A DNA stretch of 64,000 nt from Phaseolus vulgaris (lineage: Eukaryota > Streptophyta > Magnoliopsida > Fabales > Fabaceae), in the NCBI RefSeq assembly GCF_000499845.2, contig NC_023756.2:35894970-35958969 (forward strand). Direction: 5' to 3'. Below are positions 21,046-30,499 of this stretch, piece by piece (the stretch's first letter is position 1; each line of letters begins with the position of its first letter). Made by a program: the position numbers and the translations under genes. Under the pieces are notes generated by a model, which was given only the letters and a program-made list of their open reading frames with translations, did no database searches and had not been told where the DNA came from.

Positions 21046-22011
21046 TCAGTGGCCTTCGGCGTCAGCACGGGAAGAAGACGAAGCCCCGCTCTCAGTCTGC
21101 AGAGCTTGGGTAAGTCGTGTCCTCCGCTCTTGGTTTATTTTCGAACCTGCAACAAGGAAGATGAACATGTCAGAGACATCATGAAGCAAAACACACCCAG
21201 ATAGAGAACAATAAAGGCGGAAGTTCCTAGGGCAGTGACTCATACCTATATACTTTTCGAGAGTTCCAGCGTTGAACTCCAAACTGATCAAGGTGGCGGA
21301 GTCAAAACCTCCCGCCTCAGCAAGAATCCGGCAGACCACCTGGTCATTTGGGGCCAGTTTCTTGAAGGGTTTGGTTTTGAGGGCCCTCGTCTCCCTCACC
21401 CAGTACAGTGGAAAACCATCCAGGGCGAAGGGAACGAGGTCAGAGCAGCAGATCTTGAAGAACCGGCCTTTCCACCCAGTGAATGAGTTTTGGAAGAGGG
21501 TCAGGAGAACTCTGCCAGGAACGTTACTGAGAGTTACCCAGAGGTTGTGCCTTTGCCTCTTCACCTCGAAGAAGTGAAGAAAGATGTCGACCGAGGGTGC
21601 CCTACCCAGAAACCCGAAAAGGATGTCAAAGGCCTTGACAAAAGCCCAGCTGTTGGGATATAACTGGGCCGGAGCGGCATTGATCTCCGTCAGCAGTTCC
21701 TTCTCAAACCTGGAGAAGGGCAGGCGCACGCCTATGGTTTTGAAAACCACCTGATAGAAGTAATAGAAGGGGACCCCGTCGTTGGCCCGTTCGTCTCCAC
21801 ACACTGGCTCCCCTAAAGTGCAAGGGAGCACGGAAATGTCGTCGTCGTGCCTCCTCGCGGAGGCACGATGGTTATAGGAGCATGAATCCCCTTTGTGTTC
21901 CCTTATGGCCCTGGTGGAGAGTAAACAGGAGCATTCGTCAAGAAGCTCCCTCGAAGCCCAAGGATACAGGTCCTTGGGGTTGACCCTGGGAGGAGTAGAA
22001 CGAGAAGACAT
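21046..22011 (-). CDS. TE-B antisense gene 2
   Basis: Transcribed opposite to gag-pol. The start is ATG at 22011 (MSSRSTPPRVNPKDLYPWASRELLDE). The single domain has PCTLGEPVCGDE, FYYFYQVVFKTIGVRLPFSRFEKELLTEI, PAQLYPNSWAFVKAFDILFGFLG, DIFLHFFEVKRQ, WKGRFFKICC and DGFPLYWV. It is homologous to exon 1 of antisense gene 1 and to TE-D 8518-9486. A donor follows YIG (GTATGAGT, about 21251-21244) and an acceptor TTGCAG lies near 21144, joining a short Ser-rich exon ending GASSSSRADAEGH. The frame is also open through the intron. Function unknown. PF04195-like by recollection. Confidence 0.75.
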   Translation of the reverse strand: MSSRSTPPRVNPKDLYPWASRELLDECSCLLSTRAIREHKGDSCSYNHRASARRHDDDISVLPCTLGEPVCGDERANDGVPFYYFYQVVFKTIGVRLPFSRFEKELLTEINAAPAQLYPNSWAFVKAFDILFGFLGRAPSVDIFLHFFEVKRQRHNLWVTLSNVPGRVLLTLFQNSFTGWKGRFFKICCSDLVPFALDGFPLYWVRETRALKTKPFKKLAPNDQVVCRILAEAGGFDSATLISLEFNAGTLEKYIGMSHCPRNFRLYCSLSGCVLLHDVSDMFIFLVAGSKINQERRTRLTQALQTESGASSSSRADAEGH

Positions 22012-23250
22012 TCTTGAACAGAATCAAGGAGGTTTGAAGTCTTGGCAAGGGTAAAACGCTGGAGGGAACGAACACTGGAAGAACTCTTCGCGAGAAGAAG
22101 AAGGGTGCAAGCAGAGAGGGTGCAAGTAGGTTACGAAAGGTGCAGAAATGATGAGGACAGTTTCAAAGCTTTAAAGAATCAAATATTACGGTTAGAGCGC
22201 CAAAGGACGCAAATGGAAGTATTGCAGTTATAGCGCTAATCGACACGAATGGATGCACCGCACGATCGAGCCACGTGGCAAAAGATGGATGGATGGCCCT
22301 GGCACCACTGGTTAAAATCAGAAAACGTCGTATCGACAGAATGCCCCATAGTACGATGCGCCGTCGAGAGTGGGTCAGGGGCATAATAGGAGTCAGGACC
22401 AAGTCGAATGACTGAACGTCCCATCAGCCATACAAGAAGCGCAACGTGGATGGTGCAGGCGAAACCTTGAGCTCTCCGCTGCCCTCAGGCGTCGACCAAG
22501 GCCAAGGACAAAGTCAATGCCAAGGTAAAGATAACACCCAAGGCGACGCCAGCACGAGACGCCCGGGGCGTCGCCAGGAAAGACGCAAGGGGCGACGCCA
22601 GCATGAGACATTGCGGGCGTCGCCAACCCAAATATCAGCAGTGCCGCCTCCCCGATACCCACAGGTAGGAAAGACTGCGGAGGGAGACGAAATCGAAGAA
22701 GGCAAAGCTAGTTACTGGCGTCGCCTCCCCGATACCCATAGGTAGGAAAGACTGTGGAGGGAGACGAGATCGCCAAACGCCAGCGAATCACTGGCAGGGT
22801 TGTTCCCCGATACCTATGGGAAGGAAAGACCATGGAGGGAACGACCCCCCCCCCCCCCAGAGCACTCGGCGTTTTAGACACCCGGGGACGATACGGCGCT
22901 GCTGTAGCAGGCCTCTCCTTAGGCGTGGGCGCCGGGCATTAAGAATCAAGGGACGGATCGCTTGGTGTTAGAGACACCCCATGGACGATACGACCCCATT
23001 AGACAAGCCTCTCCATGGGCGTAGGCATCGACGCGTAACGGGTATAGTACAACCAAAACAACTGAAGCACGTGAAGTCAAAGGACGAAAGTGAAACCACA
23101 CAGGCGGAATTCTATATCGCAAAGACACGAAGGTAATCATGCAAGAACTCAAAGTTGTCACGAAAGTACAGACAATTCAAAGAATTACAAGTTTATCAAA
23201 GAAGGTTAAAACAAGTGTAAAGGGGTAAAGTGGTGATCGAGGGTGGCGGT
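22012..23250. other. TE-B inter-gene spacer with LTR-like repeats
   Basis: No convincing ORF. It holds GCGTCGCC units (22490-22625) and three copies of an LTR block containing CCCCGATACC..AGGAAAGAC..GGAGGGA (starting near 22650, 22727 and 22805), also found once in each LTR (near 14006 and 26316). There is a C run at 22846-22858 and a diverged pair of GACGATACG..GCCTCTCC blocks near 22885 and 22985. Confidence 0.75.
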
Positions 23251-25361
23251 TCAATCGTCCGTTTCCAGGGGGACGACTTTTCCATCAACAATGTGGTGAG
23301 TAGAATCGCAGTTGGAAATGTCGATCCCCGGATTCATGCAGACAGCTTGGGCCAGAGCCTCCTGGAATCCCTCCTCGAAAGTGCCCGCCATGTCCTGGAT
23401 GAGGGTCTTTTTGTCCTTCTCTAGCTCCTCAATGGTGGCGTCCCCAGAAGATACCTGCTTCTCCAAAGCCTCCTTCTCCACACGAAGTCGACTGACCTCG
23501 ACCTGCAGTTTGTCGTAGTCAACCTGGAGAAGGCCCATAGCTTTGGCCTGGGTAGCCATTTCCCCCTCCATCCGCTCCATTTCGTCAGCCTGCTCACAGC
23601 AACGGTCCTTCAAGTCCTTTTGAACTTCCTCGTCAGCTTCGACTAAGTCTTGGAGGCTCGTTATCTGAACTTGGAGGGCGACTTCCCGAGTGTAGAAGTC
23701 AGCCTGGAACCCCATCGCCTCCGCCAGTTGTTTTTCAGCCTTTTCCTTGGCCTCTTGAGCCTGCTTCAGAGCGTTTTGGTAGGCCTCGTTTTGGCATTCC
23801 AGGGTTTCTTTTCCTCCTCCAGGGAAGCTACCTTTGTTTCTAAGGCCTGGAGGGTTTGAGTCTGCAGAACAGCGTTTCTGGCCTGGGCGCGCCATTCAAG
23901 GGCCACCGCCAAGAAGGCCCCCAAGTAGAAAGGCATGCCCTCCTTCCTGTCGGAGCCCTCTGGCATTGTTCCGCCACTGAAGCCCCTCATCAGATGCATG
24001 ATTGGGGGAGGGATGGCGATAAAATCAGGGGCGGCAGCGACGGGGGCAGGCGAAGCAAAGACCTCTGCCGGTGGTGGAGGTGGAGCAGACTCGGCGCCTT
24101 CGCCTACATCTTTTTGGACAGTTGTGGGGGGAAGGGAGGTAGCGCTTGGAGGGTTGTCCCTGAAAGAGTCCTCTCCCTGGGGCGACGCCTCTGGTAGAAG
24201 GGGAACCCTGGCAGATTTCCTCCTCTTGAAGGGTGCCACGCCATCCGAGTCTTCATCGTCGGATATGATCTCCAAGACCCGTTTCCCTTTGTCGAGGGGA
24301 GTTGGGGCCGGCGATGAGGCCACGGCCAGAGGAACGGCGGCAATGGGCAGTGGAGAGCCAGGAGTCTGAAGCGCCTCAGGGCTCTGTGGGGACGGTGCAG
24401 ATGAGCCTAGTTGGGCTTCGGTAGTAGTCGGTGGTGGCAGAGGCAGGGCTGATGGGGGGTTCAGGTCAGCAGCAGGGGCGGAAGAGGCGCCCGCTTTGGC
24501 AGCACGAGCGTCCTTTATCGCCTTCTCCAGCATCATCCTTTTGGAAGCGCCCATCACTGATCCTACATTCAGATAAGCCAAGCAGCAGAAGTCAAAACCA
24601 AAGCAATTATGCAAAATCACAAAATGCGTAGAAACGAGAGACGCGAATCGCATGGTATAATGGAAGACAGGTGAAAGAGGCCAGAGGAACAAACATCTGG
24701 TAGTAAGGTACAGATAATGAAAGATGGTAAGGGGAGGGTCTCCATACCAAAGTATGTAGTTAGGGCGTGAGCGTTGTATTCGCTCGCGATGAGCTTCAAT
24801 GTATCAAGGACGATCCCCAGGCCAGCCAAGGCCTTGCACACCTCCCTGTCAGCAGGGGATAGCTCATCTAGGGTTTTGGCCCTGAGCAGTTTAGGGTGCT
24901 CCGTCCAGTATAAGGGAAAGCCGTCTAAGGATGCCCAGGTGCCCGCAGAGAATTTGGAAACCCCTTACGAATGCCCAGCTGTTGGGATGGAGCTGGGCGG
25001 GGGCTGTGTTAATTTCAGTAAGGAGTTCCCTCTCAAAGGGTGTGAAGGGGAGGCGCACCCCAACGCGTTTAAACACCGTCTGGTACATAAAGAAGAAGGG
25101 ACTCCCCTTTCTCGGTCTGTCATCCACACACACAGGTTCCCCGGGTCGGCCAGGACGAACGGAGATGTGCGCGTCGTGAGTGCGGCAGAAGGCATTAAAG
25201 TTACACAAGTGGGGGTCCCCACGGTGATTCTCCAGGTCCTGAAAGGATGTCAGGCTGGTGCGCTCGTTCAAAAGCTCGTCGGGGGCCCAGGTATAGAAAG
25301 CTTTGTAATTGGACTTGGGGGTCTTGGGAGGAGAACCAGACTTTGCGTTCGGGCGCGTCAT
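23251..25361 (-). pseudogene. TE-B antisense gene 1 (domain, proline-rich and coiled-coil regions)
   Basis: ATG at 25361 (MTRPNAKSGSPPKTPKSNYKAFYTWAPDELLNE). Exon 1 carries the same domain as antisense gene 2, but it is shortened. After LCGHLG near 24925 about 70 residues present in the paralogues are missing and the frame shifts before DGFPLYW. A donor TTTGGTATGG near 24752 and acceptor AATGTAG near 24566 join exon 2: a Pro/Ser-rich region, an acidic DDEDSD plus KRRK patch (possible nuclear signal), then a long coiled coil (QNEAYQNALKQAQEAKEKAEKQ onward) ending HHIVDGKVVPLETDD. A second frameshift lies near 23815. Confidence 0.75.
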
Positions 25362-25740
25362 GGTGTGAATAAATAGCTGGAGAAAGAAGAGAGGAAAAAA
25401 GGTTTTAACAAAGCGATGCCAAGACAGAAAAGGGGATAAAACCCCAGGAAATACTACCCACGCGAGAAAACCCAGAAAGAAGGAGAAGGGAACAGAGAAG
25501 AACGGAGAAGCGGAAGAACACAGCGTAAACATAAACAGTCCCAGGCAGTTCGATAAAATATGCAATGCGACGAAGGAGAGGAGTCGGGATGTACAAAAAT
25601 CATACCTTTGTTTTCGAGGTAAGGGAGGAAGGAGAGCGCGAAAGAATGAGCAGAAGTTGCAGAGAAAGGCTTGAAGGTGATGAACAGTGCGGAGATGCAG
25701 AGAGAATGGATGAAACAGTGGGTGTGAGTGCGGGGTTTGG
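25362..25740 (-). promoter_or_regulatory. Leader of antisense gene 1 with probable intron
   Basis: Pyrimidine-rich leader with donor AAACAAAG/GTATGATT (exon end 25606) and acceptor TTCTTTCTCCAG (intron end 25377), 15 bases before the ATG. Positions 25741-26081 upstream hold no gene and are presumably promoter sequence. Confidence 0.55.
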
Positions 25741-26062
25741 GTTAACTTAAACGTTACACTTGCAACCCAAGAGGCACTAATCAGGAGCCGTTTGATCGTG
25801 CCGCGTGTCAAAGGATTAAGCGCCCAAGGGAAGCGCAAGGGACCCCAGAGGCTGGCCATGTGATGAGCCACGTGGCGCGCGATTAAGCGTGGCCCAAAAG
25901 GTATTTCTCCCCGCTTCAGAGGATGTCCAATCAACCATTATGAGTGCCCCTAGGGTTCAGAGAGTGTCACGTCAACGATTCGAGAATTGTTGAGTTAGCA
26001 GGGAATGACACGTCATCAGGGCGACACGTGGACGGCGTGGGCGAGGCCTTAGTCTTTGCGCT

Positions 26063-26093
26063 GAAGACAAGTCTTCGGCTTAAGACAAGGGGG
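26063..26093 (+). other. Polypurine tract with adjacent inverted repeat
   Basis: AAGACAAGGGGG (26082-26093) four bases before the 3' LTR is the plus-strand primer site. Just upstream is a perfect 6-bp inverted repeat GAAGAC-AA-GTCTTC (26063-26076). Confidence 0.7.
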
Positions 26094-26097
26094 CTTG

Positions 26098-27322
26098 TGT
26101 ACCGTCCCGTATCCGGGCGTTGACAAAGTCAAGGTCAAAGTCAACGCCTGGAGTCAAAGTCAACACAAAGCGTCGCCTAGGTGAAGGGACGCCAAGTTCC
26201 AGCGTCGCCAAGAGGAAGCGTTGCCAAGGCAAGGTGTCGCCTAGGTGAAGGCGTCGCCCAACCAGGGCGTCGCCAAGATCAAATATCGCTAAGGCAAGGC
26301 AATCACAGTGTGGTTCCCCGATACCCATGGGTAGGAAAGACCATGGAGGGAGCGACGCCGTGGGAAGGCCTCAGATCCCGATGATCCGGGGCAGTGATAA
26401 AGAGAAGGAAAAGGTGGCTTCAAGGCCATAGTGATAGCACCAGTGAAGGGCAGCCTGACTCGTGAAGTACCCCTGTCGCCTCAGAGACGCCTTTGGGGCA
26501 GATACGACTCAAGGGGAGGGTCACGCCCAGGGCAGCTAGGTGCAAGGTACGAGGGGAAGGCAGATACGCTCTCAAAGTGAGTGACTAGATGATTGGGGGC
26601 ATGAGTTGGCACCCAAAAAGTCACCCCTTGCGCAGTAGCACTCCCAAGCAGGAGGACTCACACGTAGAAACGTCCCCAGATGAGCAGAAACGTCCCCAGA
26701 TGGGGTCATGGCGCTGTGAGGCCCTCCACGTGTACGACAGCCAGGTCAGAACAGAAACACCACTTAGTCAGGTACCAGGTAATTAAAGTCATTCAATATA
26801 GTTTCTGTTTCGAGCGTTTAAGGTACTATAAAGGCTCCCAAGCGTTTCAACGTCTTAAATGTGCTACGTTTTCTAATTAGACGCATTAATTAAGTGCGTT
26901 ACGTTTATGATTAAAAGCGCTTTAAGGCACTTTAAATGCTTGGGCAGTTTAAATAGCGCCGGGAATGTTGGAAACAGGGTTCGAACTTTTGGCAAATTTC
27001 CCAGAAACTCTCTAGTTGCTTGCTCGGGCCTTGAGGTTACGCACAAGGGACTAGGGAAAGATTTTTGCTAGAAGGAGAAATATACACTAGACACAGTTTC
27101 CTTTTTTACCACCTTCAGAGTGCCATACGCGGTGCTCCGATACGGAGGTGCATAGTTTTGGTGTTTCTTGCTGGCTGACTTGAGCGTCGGAGTGCAAACA
27201 GCCGCTAGGGCGCCCTTTTGTCCTTCTTCTTTGCAGGAATCCACAGGTAACCAGTGGGAAGGAGTCCCTAGCTGACGGTTGAGGTCGCGCACGAAGACGT
27301 CCCAGGTCAACCGGACGGAACA
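26098..27322 (+). repeat. TE-B 3' LTR
   Basis: Pairs with 13802-15011 at very high identity by eye (a handful of substitutions and one short indel) and is followed by TSD ACTGT (27323-27327). Confidence 0.96.
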
Positions 27323-27327
27323 ACTGT

Positions 27328-27606
27328 TTTAATCGGTTCATTTCCTTTCTTTCATGCTTTTGTTTGGTTCATTTCATTTGTTAGTCATTTTAACCGGTTC
27401 ATTTGATTTCTTATGCATTTTAATCGGTTCAATTGACAAGAAATGGATTTCTATATGAGTTTTGGTGTGGTGGCTCAAGTTTTGGTGAGTTCTTGAATGA
27501 AAGAACATTGATCCAATTCTAGAAAAGTGCCTATTCACTTTCCAACTCAAGTTGATTCCATACAAAGTCTAGGAAACATCTATATCTTGCTATTGGAATC
27601 ATATCA
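27328..27606 (+). repeat. TE-A 3' LTR, right part
   Basis: Continuation of 13066-13801 after TE-B. Contains three TTTTAA(T/C)CGGTTCA motifs (near 27332, 27390 and 27419) and ends GGAATCATATCA at 27606, followed by TGTGG and then TE-C gag. Confidence 0.85.
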
Positions 27607-27611
27607 TGTGG

Positions 27612-28093
27612 CCATCTGGAAGGCTGATAAACCAATCCATCACCATGCCTGTCAACGTGCTCATGAAGAGCTTGCACCTTACGGCGTCGGAGCCGCCTAC
27701 CAGCATCATCTGTGTGTGGAACGCAGTGAGATGTGCCTCGGGATCCTCCATTCCCATGAATGTCACCTTAGGACCTACAAACGTGTGAGGGATCACCGCC
27801 TCCATGATCGACTGTGAGAACGGTGTGGAGAACTTCCTTGGTGGTGTGAAACATTCGCGATCATCTGCTTCACGTAGCCCTGAGTTGTTGCACAACCCGC
27901 AACACAACTCCTCATTCGTACGACATAACTCTTCATTTCTCGCCTGAGACGCCTCGAGGTCCGCCTGCATGCGCTCCTGCTCTGCTTTTGATGCGACCAT
28001 CGCCTCCTGAAGGCCCTGCATCATCTACATGGCCTGCTGCATGGTCATATCATCACTCTCAGCGCGCGTCGAACTTTGCCTTGTCGTCCTCAT
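27612..28093 (-). pseudogene. TE-C gag, N-terminal part
   Basis: The likely start is ATG 28093 (MRTTRQSSTRAESDDM). A TAG at 28027-28025 follows, and the frame resumes MMQGLQEAMVASKAEQERMQADLEASQARNEEL, then the Retrotrans_gag domain (GPKVTFMGMEDPEAHLTAFHTQM, MDWFISLPDGH). It is homologous to TE-B gag 15118-15610 and is cut by TE-A at 27607. Confidence 0.88.
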
Positions 28094-28590
28094 CTCTTGC
28101 GGTTTCTTAGAAATCTTCGAGCTGTTACGATAGTTCTTGACAAACTCTCCGGTGAAAACGAACGGAATTGCGAACGAACGGTGGAAACTCGAGAAAACTA
28201 AAGAACAAACGGTCGAAACTGATCAAGACCGAAAGAAACGGTGGAAATTGAACTGGACTGGAGAAAAAATCGGTGAAAACTGAGTTGAACCGAAAAAAAC
28301 GATCGGTGAAAACTGAGCAAACCACGAACAAACCACGAGCAACGGTGGATCTTGAGCAAACTTCAAACAAACTACGAACAAACAGTGGAACTGAGCAAAC
28401 TTCCACGCTGAACGGTGAACTGAACTAAACTTCAACAACGAACAACGAAAACTTGAACTGGACCGAAAGCAATCGGTGAAACTGCGTAAACTTCACGATG
28501 AACGGTGGATCTTGCAAGATTCTTGGAAAACTATCTCGAAAACTGCGACTGAACCTCTGAACACTTGCGGTGGGACTGATGTTTTAGATC
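28094..28590 (-). repeat. TE-C leader made of short degenerate repeats
   Basis: Noncoding leader between primer site and gag. The plus strand reads as many variants of CGGTGGAAACTGA / AACGAACGG / GAGCAAACT. No domain. The TE-B leader (15033-15117) is much shorter and lacks this block. Confidence 0.7.
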
Positions 28591-28611
28591 GGCCCCACGG
28601 TGGGCGCCAAA
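28591..28611 (-). other. Primer binding site of TE-C
   Basis: Minus strand TTTGGCGCCCACCG directly after the LTR, the same as in TE-B. Confidence 0.65.
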
Positions 28612-29645
28612 TGTTCCTGCCGGTTGACCGGAAAGTTCTTCGTGCGTTGCTATGACTCGCGTAACAAGGACTCCTTCGTCTTCAATTCATATCTTCACCC
28701 TACACCATCGTGAGTACCTGAAATAGAGAGAACAAAGGGTGCCCTCGCGGCCGTTTGCACTCCGACGATCAAGTCAGCAAGCAGAAAACACCAAACACCT
28801 CTGTATCGGAGCACCGTGACTGGGATGCTCTGAAGGCGCGTAACTGAATTGTAACTAACTTCTCTCTGGTGCTCAAATCACTCGTGCGTACAGTGTGTAA
28901 GCGTGCAAATGATTAGAACGTACCTTACTAAGCTTTCAGAAACTTATATACCTTGGGTTTCAGTGCTTGCTGCCACGTGGCCTTTCTGACTTAAGCACAA
29001 CTCCACGTGGAAGGCCTTACGACGCTGTAACCCAACTTAGGGAAATCTCAGCGTGTAAGTCTTCCCTCATCGAAGTGCATCCGGTGCAAGGGGTGACTCC
29101 CTGGGTGCCAGCTCATGCGCCCCAACCTCTAGTCACTCGCCCTGGGAGTGTATCTTCCTTCCTCTCGTACCACGCACATGGTTCACCCCTGGGCGTGGCC
29201 CTCTCCCGGGTCGTATCTGTCCTAGGGATTCTCTAGAGGTGGCGTGGGTACTTCACGAGTCAGGTTACTCCCTACTGGTACTGGGAATATGGCCTTGAAG
29301 CCACTTTTCTCTTCTCTTTATTACTGTTCTGAGGTACCGGGGCCCGAGGCCTCCTCGTCCGTACCGTGGCCTCTCGCGGTGGCACCCCCTCCACGGTCTT
29401 CCCTACCCGTGGGTATCAGAGGGTGTCACCATCTGGGCCGAAGCACGCCTTTAGGACAACGAGTCGCGCCTCTATGGTGGGAGACGCCTAAACCTGGTGA
29501 CGCCCACACCTGGCGACGCCCACACTTGGCGACGCCCATACCTGACGCCCAAAGCGGTCAACCCATTGACTTTCTTCCCTGGGGCCCCTTGGTAGGTCCC
29601 ATCATATGTTTGACTTTGGTCAACGCCCGAGGACGGGTCAGTACA
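28612..29645 (-). repeat. TE-C 5' LTR
   Basis: Minus strand begins TGTACTGACCCGTCC at 29645 and ends CCGGCAGGAACA at 28612. A TATA box (GTATATAAG, minus) lies near 28945-28953. It has GGCGACGCC units (29490-29540) and the CCCTACCCGTGGGTATC block (29400-29417) in common with TE-B. The partner LTR is outside the window. Confidence 0.88.
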
Positions 29646-30499
29646 GAGAGAAAATAGAAAAAAAATCAAAAAAGTGAAAAACAAGAGAGGAGTGTTCCAA
29701 TAAAAGATGTACCTTATCCACATGCTCCTTTAAAGAAAGAAAATTTGCAAGATTTATGGGTATTCTCAAAAGAGTGCAAATTAACATTCCTTTTACTGAA
29801 GCTTTAGAGCAAATGCCTACATATGCTAAATTCATGAAGGAATTATTGACAAAGAAAAGAAAATTCAATGACCAGGAGATAGTTGAATTGGAAGTTGGAT
29901 GCAATGCTATAATTCAAAAATCATTACCACAGAAATCTAGAGATCCTGGGAGTTTCACTTTGCTAGTTACTACAGGAAATCTCGTTGTTGGAAAGTCATT
30001 ATTGGATCTTGGAGCTAGTATTATTTTGATGCCTTTATCAATGTTGAATAAAATTGGAGATGTAAAAGTGAGACTAATAAGAATGACTTTGCAGTTGGCT
30101 GATAGATCAATCAAATATCCACATGGAATAGTTGAAGATTTGTTGGTAAAGGTGGATAAATTTCTTTTCCCAATAGATTTTGTTGTTATGGATATTGAAG
30201 AAGATGCTGAAGTAGCTTTGATATTGGGAAGACCATTTATGAAAACTGCCAAAGTTATAATTGATGTAGACAAAGGAAAATTAAAGGTTTGTGTTCAAGA
30301 TGAAGAAGTAAGCTTCAATGTTTTTGAAGCAATGAAATATTCAAATGATCAAAAAGAGTGTTTCAGAGTGAATGTGATTGATGATATTTGTTTTGAAACT
30401 CAAAAAAAATGTTTAACCATTGAACCTTTAATGAAAGTTATCATGGGTAGTATTGAAGACATAAATGAAGGGAAAAGAAAAAATATAGGACTATGTTGA
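29646..30499 (+). pseudogene. Athila-type gag end and aspartic protease
   Basis: Residues INIPFTEALEQMPTYAKFMKEL are the conserved gag-protease connector of Athila elements. The protease follows with LLDLGASIILMPLSM (active-site D-L-G), LQLADRSIKYPHGIVEDLLVKVDKFLFPIDFVV, and LILGRPFMKTAKVIIDVDKGKL. The frame is open 29756-30499. Upstream, 29700-29755 continues in another frame, so a frameshift is present. It then runs into noncoding sequence instead of RT. Confidence 0.85.

Larger units (their letters stand above)
13802..27322 (+). mobile_element. TE-B, complete Tat-lineage Ty3/gypsy (13.5 kb)
   Basis: Two nearly identical LTRs (13802-15011 and 26098-27322) begin TGTACCGTCC and end CGGACGGAACA, with TSD ACTGT (13797-13801 and 27323-27327). 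It holds a primer site, gag, protease, RT-RNase H, aRNH and integrase on the plus strand. A 5.6-kb region downstream of integrase carries two minus-strand genes, a minisatellite and LTR-like repeats, followed by a polypurine tract. Dual RNase H plus antisense genes is the hallmark of the Tat group. The near-identical LTRs indicate a fairly recent insertion. Confidence 0.96.
3844..27606 (+). mobile_element. TE-A, Ty3/gypsy with initiator-Met primer site, host of several insertions
   Basis: Plus-strand gypsy inserted in the gag of TE-C. Flanks are TGTGG at 3839-3843 and TGTGG at 27607-27611. Own segments: 5' LTR 3844-4883, rearranged leader 4884-5345, pol 5346-7171, 9521-9632, 10650-10890 and 12502-13228, and 3' LTR 13066-13801 plus 27328-27606. 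Gag and most of the protease are missing. The two LTRs look too different to be an ordinary pair (see findings). Confidence 0.82.
27607..29645 (-). mobile_element. TE-C, 5' portion
   Basis: Gag N-terminus, leader, primer site and 5' LTR of the element whose 3' portion is at 1-3843. Gag codons at the junction read ISLPDGH here and resume on the far side of TE-A. Confidence 0.93.

Noticed and set aside
25362..25934. N-terminal extension of antisense gene 1 with apparent hydrophobic segments
   Set aside because: It reads through the leader and its probable intron; homology begins at the ATG at 25361.
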